NCBI RefSeq assembly: GCF_000735365.1
Contig: NZ_JMPL01000017.1
Location: 1-57,802, forward strand
Length of the DNA: 57,802 nucleotides
Reading direction: 5' to 3'
DNA from: Kluyvera ascorbata ATCC 33433
GTDB taxonomy: Bacteria > Pseudomonadota > Gammaproteobacteria > Enterobacterales > Enterobacteriaceae
In this document: positions 20,972 through 34,008 of the stretch, piece by piece
How positions within the stretch are numbered: position 1 is the stretch's first letter
Layout of the letters: every line of letters starts with the position of its first letter
Made by a program: the position numbers and the translations under genes
Notes under the pieces: model-generated
What the model was told of the DNA's origin: nothing
Databases searched by the model: none
The model's input: the letters and a program-made list of their open reading frames with translations, nothing else

Positions 20972-20998
20972 ACTGCCGACTCCATTGGAGTCGGCAGT
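20972..20998 (+). terminator. Hairpin between gudD and garK
   Basis: A perfect 12-bp stem ACTGCCGACTCC/GGAGTCGGCAGT with a 3-base loop directly follows gudD. No long T-run follows, so it may act as a partial terminator or mRNA stabiliser inside the operon, lowering expression of the kinase. Confidence 0.55.
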
Positions 20999-21053
20999 GT
21001 TCTGTATACTCTGGTGTGCAGAGCACTGCCGCAAATTCGCATAAGGACAGCCC

Positions 21054-22193
21054 ATGAAGATTGTGATTGCCCCTGACTCATACAAGGAAAGCCTGAGCGC
21101 GCTGGATGTTGCCTGTGCGATAGAGGACGGTTTTCGCGAGATTTTCCCCGATGCGCAGTACGTCAAACTGCCGGTTGCCGACGGTGGCGAAGGTACCGTA
21201 GAAGCGATGGTGGCGGCAACGCAGGGGCGAGTTGTCGACGTAGAGGTCACTGGGCCTTTGGGCTCTCCCGTGCGGGGTTTCTACGGTATTTCCGGCGATA
21301 ACCGATGCGCGTTTATTGAAATGGCGGCGGCAAGCGGTCTGGAGAGCGTACCTGTGGCTCAGCGTAACCCGCTGAAAACCACCTCCTGGGGAACCGGAGA
21401 GCTTATTCGTCACGCGCTGGAATGCGGCGTTAGCCGTATCATCATTGGTCTTGGCGGTAGCGCGACCAACGACGGTGGTGCCGGAATGGTGCAGGCGCTG
21501 GGTGCCCGACTGCTGACCGCGAGCGGCCAGCCTATTGCACCGGGCGGTGCCGGGCTGGAGACGCTGGCAACCATTGATATCAGCGGATTGGATAGCAGAC
21601 TGTCGCGCTGTCAGATTGATGTCGCCTGTGATGTCACCAACCCATTGACCGGCGAAGAGGGTGCCTCCGCGGTGTTTGGCCCGCAAAAGGGGGCGACGCC
21701 GGAGATGGTCGCGTTCCTGGATCGCGCCCTGGCGCACTATGCGGCGTGTATTCAACGAGATTTAGGCCGCGACGTGCTGACGCTTGAGGGCGGCGGCGCG
21801 GCGGGGGGAATGGGGGCGGCATTGCATGCGTTCTGCGGCGCAGCGCTGCGTCCAGGGATTGAGATTGTGACCGATGCACTGCACCTTGATGCGCTGGTGG
21901 CGGATGCCAGTCTGGTGATTACCGGCGAAGGGCGCATGGATAGCCAGACGATTCATGGCAAAGTGCCGGTAGGCGTGGCGAAGGTGGCGAAGCGCTACCG
22001 TATTCCGGTGATTGGGATTGCCGGAAGCCTGACGCCGGACGTCGGCGTGGTGCACCAGCACGGTATTGACGCGGTGTTCAGCGTGATGTATCGCATTTGC
22101 ACCCTGGAAGAAGCTCTGTCGGAAGCGGGTGAGAACGTGAGAATGGCGGCGCGGAATATTGCGGCGGTGATTAAATTAGGGCAGACGCTGTAG
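21054..22193 (+). CDS. garK: Glycerate 2-kinase (GarK/GlxK family)
   Basis: Phosphorylates D-glycerate to 2-phosphoglycerate, the last step of glucarate and galactarate catabolism. The 379-aa protein starts KIVIAPDSYKESLSA and has the family motifs VADGGEGTVEAM, GIGGSATNDGG-like GLGGSATNDGGAGM, and VITGEGRMDSQT. From memory it lies between E. coli GarK and GlxK in likeness. In E. coli garK is in the garPLRK operon, not with gudPXD. The aldolase and reductase (garL, garR) are not in this window. Confidence 0.9.
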   Translation: MKIVIAPDSYKESLSALDVACAIEDGFREIFPDAQYVKLPVADGGEGTVEAMVAATQGRVVDVEVTGPLGSPVRGFYGISGDNRCAFIEMAAASGLESVPVAQRNPLKTTSWGTGELIRHALECGVSRIIIGLGGSATNDGGAGMVQALGARLLTASGQPIAPGGAGLETLATIDISGLDSRLSRCQIDVACDVTNPLTGEEGASAVFGPQKGATPEMVAFLDRALAHYAACIQRDLGRDVLTLEGGGAAGGMGAALHAFCGAALRPGIEIVTDALHLDALVADASLVITGEGRMDSQTIHGKVPVGVAKVAKRYRIPVIGIAGSLTPDVGVVHQHGIDAVFSVMYRICTLEEALSEAGENVRMAARNIAAVIKLGQTL

Positions 22194-22197
22194 GTTT

Positions 22198-22266
22198 TCC
22201 CGGGGTCGCTGGCGCTCGCCCGGGCTACATTTAATGGTAGCCCGGCCAAGCGAAGCGCCGCCGGGA
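22198..22266. repeat. Paired REP elements (BIME)
   Basis: Two inverted REP-like units face each other, one ending GCCCGGGCTAC and one starting GTAGCCCGGCCAAGCG then GCCGCCGGG, in the gap between the convergent genes garK and barA. Confidence 0.75.
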
Positions 22267-22273
22267 ATGGCTC

Positions 22274-25027
22274 TTACCCCAACATTTTCCGGGTTTCGCG
22301 GGTCACATTGTCCATCTCATCCAGCAGTTCCAGCAGCTCCGGCTCCAGCTCTTCAGGCGGCGTGCCGCCGCGCAGCTGGCTTTCAATCAGTTGACAGAGA
22401 TGTTTGAGACGCGGAACCCCGCTATAGCCGCAGCTACCGTGCAGTTTATGGATCGCATCGACCAGATTCTCCGGCTCCTCACCGACCAGTTGCTCTTCCA
22501 CTTTATTGCGCACCTCCGGCAGGAAGGCGACCAGCATCTGTAGCATTTCCCGCGCCAGGTCAGGTTTATAGGCCGCCTGACGTAGCGCCAGTTGCCAATC
22601 TAACGTGGCATTCAAATCGACCGGCGGCTCAACCGGTTCGGCGTTCACCGGGCGAGGCACCACGTTGACGCCTGGCTTGTAGCGCAGCAGTAAATCATGC
22701 AACCGGTTTTCTTCAATCGGCTTCGCCAGATAGTCGTTCATACCGGCTGTCAGCAGCTTCTCACGCTGTCCGGCGAGGGCGTGGGCGGTGACGGCAATCA
22801 CCGGCGTTTGCTGCTGATGCGGCAACTGGCGAATCAGCTCACAGGCGCGAATGCCATCGATATCCGGCATCTGGATATCCATCAGAATCAGGTCGAACTT
22901 CATCTGTTTGGCGCACTCAACGGCCTGGTGGCCGCTTTCGCACAGCTCAACGTGCTGCACCTGATCGTCAAGCAGCGCGCCGATAAGCTTCAGGTTAGCC
23001 GGGTTATCGTCCACTGCCATGACCGTCATCGGCAGGCGATGTTCGGTATGTGGGACGGCAATCTGAGAAGAGGTGCTGAGGCTAAACTCCAGCAGCACCG
23101 GCATCAGTCGGGTGATGGTCAGCGGCTTCAGCAGGCAGGCCGATGCGCCGTCTTTCTTCAGCGCTTCCGCGTCTACCTGCGCGTGGCACGGTAGCGCCAG
23201 CACCAGGTGATCGGTCATGTCCAGCGCCATGCCCAGCTTCTCGCGGTGGATGCTCAGATCGCGAACGGAAACCGGTACGGCAACCAGCAAAATATCGTAG
23301 AACTCTGCGGGCAACGCGGCGATGCTGACGGCGTAGACCACCTCCAGCGGCGTAGAGGTGAGCATATCCAGCGTGGCCTGTGCCGCAGAGGCGTTGGCCT
23401 CCACGTAGGCAATGCGCTTGCCCTTCAGACTGCTGGTGTCCGGGCCATCGGTAATCACATTCGGGTTCAGATCGAGGTTGATGTTAAACCAGAAAGTGGA
23501 CCCCCGGTTTGGCTGGCTGTGGAAGGAAATGTCGCCGCCCATCTCGCGCACCAGTTTTTGCGTGATAACCAGCCCCAGACCTGTCCCCCCGTGTCGACGG
23601 GAGATACTGGCATCCGCCTGGCGGAAGGCCTGGAACAGACGTGACTGATCGCGCTCCGGAATACCAATTCCGGTGTCGCGGATCTGCACTTCAATTTGCA
23701 CCTTGTTATTGCTGACCGCGCGCTGCTCGACCAGCACGTCAATGTTACCGTTTTCGGTGAACTTGATGGCGTTACCCACCAGGTTGGTGATCACCTGCTG
23801 GAGACGCAGCGGGTCGCCGATAACGTTATCCGGCACGTCGTTTTTAATATTAAGCGTCAGCTCCAGCCCTTTATCGTGGGCCGAATGCGCCAGCAGGGTG
23901 ACCACTTCATCCAGCGAATTACGCAGCGGGAAAGGAATGCTCTCCAGCAGGAGTTTACCGGCTTCCAGCTTCGAGAAGTCGAGCACGTCATTGATAATGG
24001 CCAGCAGGTTATTGGCCGAACGTTCAATGGTATTGAGGTGGTCGCGCTGGGTGGGGTTGAGTTCGGTTTTGAGCGTCAGACGAGTAAAGCCAATCACCCC
24101 GTTAAGCGGCGTACGCAGCTCGTGCGACATGTTGGCGAGGAACTCAGACTTTATGCGCGCGGCTTCCTGCGCGCGCTTTTTCGCTAGATCCAGTTCAACG
24201 TTCTGGATCTCCATCTGCTCAAGCGTTTCGCGTAAATCCGACGTAGCCTGGTCGACGTTGTGCTGCATCTCCTCGTGATAGGCGGCGAGCGACATCGCCA
24301 TTGAGTTAATGCCGTTTTTCAGCATATCCAGCTCACCGAGCATAAAGCCTTCAACGCGGCTATCGAGCTGCCCTCGTCGAATGCGGTCAACCGTATTCAC
24401 CATGTTGCGAATCGGCCCCGTGACGTCCTGCATCAGCCGCCAGCCGAAAATGAGCGCAATGCCGATACAGAACAGCATCATCACGCTGGAGATGAAAATC
24501 TCTTTGTACTGCTGGAGCCGGACGGATTTGAGATCCAGTTCCAGCGCCACGTAGCCCAGCATGTTAATGGGCGTCTTGGCATCCGACTGCGGCGATTCAT
24601 CCGGCGAATAATGCTCGGAGATAATCGGCGTGCGCAAAATCATAATATCGCCGTGCCGGGTTACGCTTAGCCTTCGGGGAAACGCCGTGCCGCGCGGGAG
24701 CTGTAGTTCGCTTGGGTCCAACTGATAGTTGGAGGTGACGAACAGCTTATTGTGTTCATCATAAACGGAAATGGCGCGCACAATATCGGAATGGCGGCGG
24801 TGCAGCACGCTAATTAATTGACCGATGGATTCGCGATTTTGCAAATTCATACCATATTCACTGGAGACGGCGAGCGGTTCAATAATGCTGGCACCGGCGT
24901 CTTCCAGCTGACGCTGCAGGTCATGATAGCGGTGTACGACGAAGAAAATACTGAGCAGTAAACCGATGAGTACGGTTGGTGCCAGGATCAAAATCATCAT
25001 TCTTGCACGCAGGCTGTAGTTGGTCAT
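22274..25027 (-). CDS. barA: Tripartite hybrid sensor kinase BarA
   Basis: Inner-membrane sensor of the BarA-UvrY system, responding in E. coli to short-chain carboxylates and activating csrB. The 917-aa protein has two N-terminal membrane segments around a periplasmic loop (about residues 10-195), a HAMP domain, a HisKA domain with H302 in NMSHELRTP, an ATPase domain (GTGLGL), a degenerate central receiver-like region, a receiver with D717 in [10 protein letters not shown], and a C-terminal HPt with H860 in [13 protein letters not shown]. All phosphorelay residues are present. csrB is 8 kb away. Confidence 0.97.
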   Translation of the reverse strand: MTNYSLRARMMILILAPTVLIGLLLSIFFVVHRYHDLQRQLEDAGASIIEPLAVSSEYGMNLQNRESIGQLISVLHRRHSDIVRAISVYDEHNKLFVTSNYQLDPSELQLPRGTAFPRRLSVTRHGDIMILRTPIISEHYSPDESPQSDAKTPINMLGYVALELDLKSVRLQQYKEIFISSVMMLFCIGIALIFGWRLMQDVTGPIRNMVNTVDRIRRGQLDSRVEGFMLGELDMLKNGINSMAMSLAAYHEEMQHNVDQATSDLRETLEQMEIQNVELDLAKKRAQEAARIKSEFLANMSHELRTPLNGVIGFTRLTLKTELNPTQRDHLNTIERSANNLLAIINDVLDFSKLEAGKLLLESIPFPLRNSLDEVVTLLAHSAHDKGLELTLNIKNDVPDNVIGDPLRLQQVITNLVGNAIKFTENGNIDVLVEQRAVSNNKVQIEVQIRDTGIGIPERDQSRLFQAFRQADASISRRHGGTGLGLVITQKLVREMGGDISFHSQPNRGSTFWFNINLDLNPNVITDGPDTSSLKGKRIAYVEANASAAQATLDMLTSTPLEVVYAVSIAALPAEFYDILLVAVPVSVRDLSIHREKLGMALDMTDHLVLALPCHAQVDAEALKKDGASACLLKPLTITRLMPVLLEFSLSTSSQIAVPHTEHRLPMTVMAVDDNPANLKLIGALLDDQVQHVELCESGHQAVECAKQMKFDLILMDIQMPDIDGIRACELIRQLPHQQQTPVIAVTAHALAGQREKLLTAGMNDYLAKPIEENRLHDLLLRYKPGVNVVPRPVNAEPVEPPVDLNATLDWQLALRQAAYKPDLAREMLQMLVAFLPEVRNKVEEQLVGEEPENLVDAIHKLHGSCGYSGVPRLKHLCQLIESQLRGGTPPEELEPELLELLDEMDNVTRETRKMLG

Positions 25028-25083
25028 GGAGGTCCGTTGTGGGAGAATCAGAGCAATATTTTTGATTGAGAAAAATCTCTACG

Positions 25084-26382
25084 ATGGCGCAATTCTACTC
25101 TGCAAAACGGCGCGTGACGACGCGCCAGATCATAACCGTGACAGTCAGCAGTCTTGATCCCTTTGGGCAAGGTGTCGCGCGCCACAACGGTAAAGCATTA
25201 TTCATCAATGGGTTATTGCCAGATGAAAGCGCGGAAGTGACCCTGACGGAAGATAAAAAACAGTATGCGCGCGGGCAGGTAAAACGCCGTCTGACCACCA
25301 GTTCCGAGCGCGAAACGCCGCGTTGCCCGCATTTTGGCGTCTGCGGCGGCTGCCAGCAACAGCATGCGTCCGTTGCACTACAACAGCGCAGCAAACGTGA
25401 GGCGCTTTATCGGTTAATGAAGCACGATGTGGACGAGGTTATCTCGGGGGAAGCCTGGGGATACCGCCGTCGGGCGCGGCTGAGCGTGAATTATCAGCCC
25501 AAAACCCAAAAATTGCAGATGGGTTTTCGCAAAGCGAATTCGAACGATATTGTCGAAGTGGTGCAATGCCCCGTTTTGGTGCCCAATCTTGAGGCGTTAC
25601 TGCCTGCCGTGCGGGAATGCCTGGAGAGCCTGAAGGGGAAACGCCAGCTCGGGCACGTTGAACTTGTTAGTGCCGACAACGGTCCACTGATGGTGCTGCG
25701 TCACACGGCGGCGCTCTCGGATGACGACAAAGAAAAATTGGAACGCTTTTCGCATTCTTCCGGCGTAGCGCTTTATCTGGCACCAGAAAGCGAGATACTT
25801 GAACGCGTTACCGGTGAGGAGCCCTGGTATTCGTCAGACGGGCTACGCTTAACCTTCAGCCCGCGCGATTTTATTCAGGTGAACGACGGCGTGAATCAGC
25901 AGATGGTTGCAACGGCGTTGTCATGGCTTGATGTACAGTCAACCGACCGGGTGCTGGATCTGTTTTGCGGAATGGGGAACTTCACCCTGCCGCTGGCTGT
26001 ACGTGCGCAAAGCGTTGTTGGCGTTGAAGGCGTCCCGGCGCTGGTGGCGAAAGGGCGGGAAAACGCCGCGCTAAACCAGCTGGAGAATGTCACCTTCTTC
26101 CACGAGAATCTGGAAGATGATGTAACACTTCAGGCATGGGCGAAACACGGTTTTGACAAAGTTTTACTCGATCCTGCCCGTGCTGGCGCACCGGGCGTGA
26201 TGCAGCATGTTATAAAATTAGCGCCGACGCGGGTGGTGTATGTGTCCTGTAATCCGGCGACGCTGGCGCGCGATAGCGAGGCGTTGCTGAACGCGGGGTA
26301 CCAAATTCAGCGTATGGCAATGCTTGATATGTTCCCGCACACTGGGCACCAGGAATCTATGGTGCTGTTTGAGCGTAGGTAA
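25084..26382 (+). CDS. rlmD: 23S rRNA (uracil-1939-C5)-methyltransferase RlmD
   Basis: Methylates U1939 of 23S rRNA with SAM. The start at 25084 ([10 protein letters not shown]) gives 432 aa, one fewer than E. coli; an in-frame ATG at 25066 is less likely. A TRAM domain is followed by the 4Fe-4S cysteines C81, C87 and C90 ([10 protein letters not shown]) and a fourth in VVQCPVL. The catalytic cysteine is in [13 protein letters not shown] near the C-terminus. It diverges from barA and precedes relA, as in E. coli. Confidence 0.96.
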   Translation: MAQFYSAKRRVTTRQIITVTVSSLDPFGQGVARHNGKALFINGLLPDESAEVTLTEDKKQYARGQVKRRLTTSSERETPRCPHFGVCGGCQQQHASVALQQRSKREALYRLMKHDVDEVISGEAWGYRRRARLSVNYQPKTQKLQMGFRKANSNDIVEVVQCPVLVPNLEALLPAVRECLESLKGKRQLGHVELVSADNGPLMVLRHTAALSDDDKEKLERFSHSSGVALYLAPESEILERVTGEEPWYSSDGLRLTFSPRDFIQVNDGVNQQMVATALSWLDVQSTDRVLDLFCGMGNFTLPLAVRAQSVVGVEGVPALVAKGRENAALNQLENVTFFHENLEDDVTLQAWAKHGFDKVLLDPARAGAPGVMQHVIKLAPTRVVYVSCNPATLARDSEALLNAGYQIQRMAMLDMFPHTGHQESMVLFERR

Positions 26383-26432
26383 TAACGGTGGCTTGTCGAC
26401 TTCGACAGGCCGGTCCCTGAAAGGAGAGGACA

Positions 26433-28670
26433 ATGGTTGCGGTAAGAAGTGCACATCTCAATAAAGCTGGTGAATTTGACCCACAGAAATGGATCGCAAG
26501 TCTGGGAATTTCCAGCCAGCAGTCGTGTGAACGCTTAGCCGAGACCTGGGATTATTGTCGCCGCCAAACCGTGGGACATGATGACGCCGAGCTGATGCTA
26601 TGGCGTGGCGTGGAGATGGTTGAAATCCTCTCCACGCTGAGCATGGATAACGACACGCTGAGAGCCGCGCTGCTGTTCCCGTTAGTAGACGCTAACGTTG
26701 TCAGCGAAGAAGTGCTGAGCGAAAGCGCCGGTCAATCGGTCGTGACCCTGATTCACGGCGTGCGCGATATGGCGGCTATTCGCCAACTGAAAGCCACCCA
26801 TACCGACGCGGTCTCATCCGAGCAGGTCGATAACGTCCGCCGCATGCTGCTGGCGATGGTGGATGACTTCCGCTGCGTGGTCATCAAGCTTGCCGAACGT
26901 ATTGCTCACCTGCGCGAAGTGAAGGACGCACCGGAAGACGAACGCGTGCTGGCAGCCAAAGAATGTACCAACATCTACGCACCGCTCGCCAACCGCTTAG
27001 GTATCGGTCAGCTCAAATGGGAGCTGGAAGATTACTGCTTCCGCTATCTGCACCCGGCTGAATACAAGCGCATCGCGAAGCTGCTGCACGAGCGTCGTAT
27101 TGACCGCGAACACTATATCTCTGATTTCGTTGGCCATCTGCGCAGCGAAATGAAGACCGAAGGCGTGAAGGCCGAAGTGTATGGTCGACCGAAACACATC
27201 TACAGCATCTGGCGCAAAATGCAGAAAAAACACCTCGCCTTTGACGAGTTGTTTGACGTGCGCGCCGTGCGTATCGTCGCGGAGCGTTTGCAGGACTGCT
27301 ACGCCGCGCTGGGGATAGTGCACACTCACTATCGTCACCTGCCAGATGAGTTCGACGACTACGTCGCAAACCCGAAACCAAACGGCTACCAGTCCATCCA
27401 TACGGTGGTATTAGGGCCGGGCGGCAAAACGGTTGAAATTCAGATTCGTACCAAGCAAATGCACGAAGACGCCGAGCTGGGCGTTGCCGCACACTGGAAA
27501 TACAAAGAAGGTGCTGGCGCGGCGAGCGGCCCACGTTCCGGCCACGAAGACCGTATCGCCTGGCTGCGTAAGCTGATTGCGTGGCAGGAAGAGATGGCCG
27601 ACTCCGGCGAGATGCTCGACGAAGTGCGCAGCCAGGTCTTCGATGACCGCGTCTACGTGTTTACGCCAAAAGGCGACGTGGTGGACCTCCCGGCGGGCTC
27701 AACGCCGCTGGACTTCGCCTACCACATTCACAGCGACGTCGGCCACCGCTGCATCGGCGCGAAGATTGGTGGGCGCATCGTGCCGTTCACCTATCAGTTG
27801 CAGATGGGCGATCAGATTGAAATTATCACCCAGAAGCAGCCGAACCCGAGCCGCGATTGGCTGAACCCGAACCTCGGTTACGTGACGACCAGCCGTGGAC
27901 GTTCGAAAATCCACGCCTGGTTCCGTAAGCAGGACAAAGACAAAAACGTGCTGGCTGGCCGTCAGATCCTCGATGACGAGCTGGAACATCTGGGCATCAG
28001 CCTCAAGGAAGCCGAGAAGCACCTGCTGCCGCGCTATAACTTTAACGACGTGGAAGAGCTGCTGGCGGCCATTGGCGGCGGCGATATTCGCCTCAACCAG
28101 ATGGTGAACTTCCTGCAGGCGCAGTTCAATAAGCCAAGCGCCGCCGAACAGGATGCTGCCGCGCTGAAACAGCTTCAGCAGAAGACGTATACGCCGCAGA
28201 ACCGCAGCAAAGACAACGGCCGCGTGGTGGTAGAAGGGGTCGGTAATCTGATGCATCACATTGCGCGCTGCTGCCAGCCTATTCCTGGTGACGAGATTGT
28301 CGGCTTTATCACCCAGGGGCGCGGGATTTCCGTGCACCGGGCGGACTGTGAACAGCTGGCGGAGCTGCAGTCGCATGCGCCAGAGCGCATCGTTGACGCC
28401 GTCTGGGGCGAAAGCTACTCGGCGGGTTACTCGCTGGTGGTGCGCGTTCAGGCCAACGATCGTAGCGGCCTGCTGCGCGATATCACCACCATCCTCGCCA
28501 ACGAGAAGGTGAACGTGCTGGGCGTGGCCAGCCGTAGCGACACCAAGCAGCAGATGGCAACTATCGACATGACCATCGAAATCTACAACCTGCAGGTGCT
28601 GGGCCGCGTGCTTGGCAAGCTGAACCAGGTGCCGGATGTGATTGACGCTCGTCGACTGCACGGCGGGTAA
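26433..28670 (+). CDS. relA: GTP pyrophosphokinase RelA
   Basis: Ribosome-associated (p)ppGpp synthetase of the stringent response. The 745-aa protein has an N-terminal pseudo-hydrolase domain lacking the HD catalytic pair (LLFPLVDANVV in its place), the synthetase domain with EFDDYVANPKPNGYQSIHT, a TGS domain (VYVFTPKGDVVDLPAGSTPLD), the conserved cysteine/histidine region (HHIARCCQPIPGD), and a C-terminal ACT/RRM domain. A hairpin (GGCTTGTCG/CGACAGGCC, about 26391-26413) lies in the gap from rlmD. Unlike K-12, no mazEF follows. Confidence 0.97.
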   Translation: MVAVRSAHLNKAGEFDPQKWIASLGISSQQSCERLAETWDYCRRQTVGHDDAELMLWRGVEMVEILSTLSMDNDTLRAALLFPLVDANVVSEEVLSESAGQSVVTLIHGVRDMAAIRQLKATHTDAVSSEQVDNVRRMLLAMVDDFRCVVIKLAERIAHLREVKDAPEDERVLAAKECTNIYAPLANRLGIGQLKWELEDYCFRYLHPAEYKRIAKLLHERRIDREHYISDFVGHLRSEMKTEGVKAEVYGRPKHIYSIWRKMQKKHLAFDELFDVRAVRIVAERLQDCYAALGIVHTHYRHLPDEFDDYVANPKPNGYQSIHTVVLGPGGKTVEIQIRTKQMHEDAELGVAAHWKYKEGAGAASGPRSGHEDRIAWLRKLIAWQEEMADSGEMLDEVRSQVFDDRVYVFTPKGDVVDLPAGSTPLDFAYHIHSDVGHRCIGAKIGGRIVPFTYQLQMGDQIEIITQKQPNPSRDWLNPNLGYVTTSRGRSKIHAWFRKQDKDKNVLAGRQILDDELEHLGISLKEAEKHLLPRYNFNDVEELLAAIGGGDIRLNQMVNFLQAQFNKPSAAEQDAAALKQLQQKTYTPQNRSKDNGRVVVEGVGNLMHHIARCCQPIPGDEIVGFITQGRGISVHRADCEQLAELQSHAPERIVDAVWGESYSAGYSLVVRVQANDRSGLLRDITTILANEKVNVLGVASRSDTKQQMATIDMTIEIYNLQVLGRVLGKLNQVPDVIDARRLHGG

Positions 28671-28679
28671 TGTTCTTTT

Positions 28680-28708
28680 GTTACCCTCTCCCGATAGGGG
28701 AGGGTAAC
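28680..28708 (+). terminator. Hairpin between relA and mazG
   Basis: GTTACCCTCTCC pairs with GGGGAGGGTAAC around a 5-base loop, a 12-bp stem filling about half of the 61-base relA-mazG gap. There is no strong T-run after it, so it may be a partial terminator or a small repeat rather than a full stop. Confidence 0.5.
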
Positions 28709-28731
28709 ACTCTCTTTTGCAAGGAATCACC

Positions 28732-29523
28732 ATGACTCAAATCGACCGACTGCTCGGCATCATGCAGCGCCTGCGCGACCCTGAAAATGGCTGTCCGTGG
28801 GATAAAGAGCAGACGTTTAGCACTATTGCGCCCTACACGCTGGAAGAGACGTACGAAGTGCTCGACGCGATTGCGCGCGAAGACTTTGACGACCTGCGCG
28901 GCGAGCTGGGTGACCTGCTGTTCCAGGTGGTGTTTTACGCCCAGATGGCCCAGGAAGAGGGACGCTTTGATTTTAACGATATTTGCGCCGCTATCAGCGA
29001 CAAGCTGGAGCGTCGTCACCCACACATCTTCGGTGATGCCAGCGCGGAAAACAGTCAGGAAGTGCTGACCCGCTGGGAGAAAATCAAAACCGCTGAACGG
29101 GCAGAGAAAGCGCAGCACTCGGCGTTAGACGATATCCCGCGCGCTTTTCCTGCGTTGATGCGGGCACATAAAATTCAGAAACGTTGCTCGGCGGTTGGCT
29201 TTGACTGGACCACACTTGGCCCGGTGCTGGACAAAGTCTATGAAGAGATCGACGAAGTCATGGACGAAGCCAGGCAGGCGGTGGTCGACGAAGCTAAACT
29301 GGAAGAAGAGGTGGGCGACCTGCTGTTTGCCACCGTTAACCTGTCTCGCCATTTAGGGGTAAAAGCAGAGACCGCATTGCAGAAGGCGAACGAAAAATTT
29401 GAGCGCCGTTTCCGCGAAGTTGAGCGGATTGTCGCCGCACGTGGCCTGGAAATGACCGGTGTGGATCTGGATGTGATGGAAGAAGTTTGGCAGCAGGTAA
29501 AACGGCAGGAATCTGATCTCTAA
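28732..29523 (+). CDS. mazG: Nucleoside triphosphate pyrophosphohydrolase MazG
   Basis: Hydrolyses canonical and aberrant (d)NTPs to monophosphates. The start at 28732 (MTQIDRLLGIMQRL), with an AAGGA site, gives 263 aa, the E. coli length. Two MazG repeats each carry the acidic metal-binding EExxE-type helices, for example ETYEVLDAI with GELGDLLFQVVF in the first and EIDEVMDEA with EEEVGDLLFATVN in the second. It follows relA directly here, with no toxin-antitoxin genes between. Confidence 0.96.
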   Translation: MTQIDRLLGIMQRLRDPENGCPWDKEQTFSTIAPYTLEETYEVLDAIAREDFDDLRGELGDLLFQVVFYAQMAQEEGRFDFNDICAAISDKLERRHPHIFGDASAENSQEVLTRWEKIKTAERAEKAQHSALDDIPRAFPALMRAHKIQKRCSAVGFDWTTLGPVLDKVYEEIDEVMDEARQAVVDEAKLEEEVGDLLFATVNLSRHLGVKAETALQKANEKFERRFREVERIVAARGLEMTGVDLDVMEEVWQQVKRQESDL

Positions 29524-29731
29524 AGAAATTTTGTGGGAAAGGGCGAAAAGTGCGAAATCTTAAATGACAAGCGCTTGATTTGCGTCAAAAACTTTTACCC
29601 CAAAGGGGCTATTTTCTCACTCCCCATGTTTGTTTCTGCGGCGATTGAGGAGCGAGAATGAAAGTTTGTGGCGCTCGCCATGTTCGGGTATACTACTTTC
29701 CCGTCTTGGTTATTCCATCGTTTCACCCTAA

Positions 29732-31381
<1,650 letters not shown>

Positions 31382-31391
31382 GAAAAGTTAG

Positions 31392-32759
<1,368 letters not shown>

Positions 32760-32778
32760 GCCCGACTTTCTCTGATAT

Positions 32779-32811
32779 AAAAATGCCAGCCCTCGGGCTG
32801 GCATTTTTTTT
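32779..32811 (+). terminator. Bidirectional terminator after eno
   Basis: AAAATGCCAGCCC/GGGCTGGCATTTT followed by a long T-run on the plus strand. The run reaches the stop codon of the convergent SDR gene (32810), so the hairpin probably serves both. Confidence 0.88.
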
Positions 32812-33919
32812 ACTTAAAATCGACCGCCATTTGCTGTGGGATGGTCAGGCCGCGAGTGGTCTGCACGCAGCGGTCAATGTAGTCAGTGAAGCGGGGCGGT
32901 TTTGGCATCCCCATACTCAGCAGCTTGTCGTTACTAAAACGCACGTTCAGCGTGGCGAAGGCACCGTACAGGCGCATGGCCTTCAGCATCAGGCGTTCGT
33001 TGCACGGGCCAAAAATGGTTTTCAGCTCGCGGCGCATTTTAACCAGCGTTTCATAGCTGACCTGAGCGTACTTATCGCCCACCGGCGCTTGCTCAAGCGC
33101 GGAAGCCATCGCCTTGTCGATATCGGCAAAGCGAACGCTGTTCTCTTCGCCCGCTGAAATATGCACAACTTCTCCCTGAGCGACCGGTGCCGTCAGCAGC
33201 ATCAGCAGGGCGCTGGCACAGTAGTCCACCGGAATCACATCAATACGGTCTTCCATAGAACACATGAATTTTTGCAGCATCAGCCCCATGCTGAAGACCC
33301 AGAAAATACTGCTGGAAGGCTGGCAGCCGTGATGGGTATGGCCCACGACGATAGAAGGGCGGGCAATCACCAGCGGCAACTTCGGGCACTGTTTTTGCAT
33401 CAGCTGTTCGATGGTGGATTTGGAGTGCGTGTACTCCACCAGATGCTCTGCACGCTCGCGGAACTCAGCGCTTTCAGCAACCAGAGAATCCGGCTCTGGC
33501 GAGCAGGACATCGCCGTGCCGACGTGCAGGAAGCGTTGTAATCCTTCTACACGCGCCATGCGCTGCGCAAACTGCAGTGTGCCTTCGACGTTCACTTTCC
33601 AGATAAGCGGGTTACTGCCAAAAGAGGCCACGGCGGCGCAGTTCAGCACGTGGGTCACGCTATCCAGACGCCCATCAGAGAGGAAACCCTCCGGTGAAGC
33701 GAGATCGCCAAGCAGGATATTCTGTGACGTAATCTGCGCCAGCTTCTTCTCATCAATATTGAATTTACGTAAGTTTTCCTTAACCCTGGCGACAGCGGCT
33801 TCACCGTTATTCGCGCGAACTAAAAGCAGTAAATTAACGCCGCTATGGCTATTGAGGATTGCTTCCAGTGCCGCCCCGCCCAGAAAACCGGTAACGCCCG
33901 TGATTAATAATGTATTCAT
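32810..33919 (-). CDS. Thioester-reductase-like SDR family oxidoreductase
   Basis: A 369-aa extended short-chain dehydrogenase with the NAD(P) motif TGVTGFLGG at residues 8-16, an NCAAVASFG segment, and the catalytic YxxxK as YTHSK near residue 165, followed by ARPSIVVG. This is the NAD-binding_4 type found in carboxylic acid reductases, NRPS/PKS release domains and fatty acyl-CoA reductases, which reduce acyl thioesters to aldehydes or alcohols. Here it stands alone, without adenylation, carrier-protein or synthase genes nearby, so the substrate is unknown. I know no equivalent between eno and queE in E. coli K-12. See the PmrA-like box upstream. Confidence 0.85.
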   Translation of the reverse strand: MNTLLITGVTGFLGGAALEAILNSHSGVNLLLLVRANNGEAAVARVKENLRKFNIDEKKLAQITSQNILLGDLASPEGFLSDGRLDSVTHVLNCAAVASFGSNPLIWKVNVEGTLQFAQRMARVEGLQRFLHVGTAMSCSPEPDSLVAESAEFRERAEHLVEYTHSKSTIEQLMQKQCPKLPLVIARPSIVVGHTHHGCQPSSSIFWVFSMGLMLQKFMCSMEDRIDVIPVDYCASALLMLLTAPVAQGEVVHISAGEENSVRFADIDKAMASALEQAPVGDKYAQVSYETLVKMRRELKTIFGPCNERLMLKAMRLYGAFATLNVRFSNDKLLSMGMPKPPRFTDYIDRCVQTTRGLTIPQQMAVDFK

Positions 33920-34008
33920 GAATACTGTCTCGTCATGGTTGGTTTGCGGATTTTAGGATCGGAAAAGTAAACGGCGATTAAATAAAGATTGGGGGAATAA
34001 AGGGTGGT

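Noticed and set aside
27699-28733. A 344-codon frame antisense to relA
   Set aside because: It is a by-product of GC-rich codon use in relA, with a composition rich in His, Val and Gln typical of reverse-strand frames.
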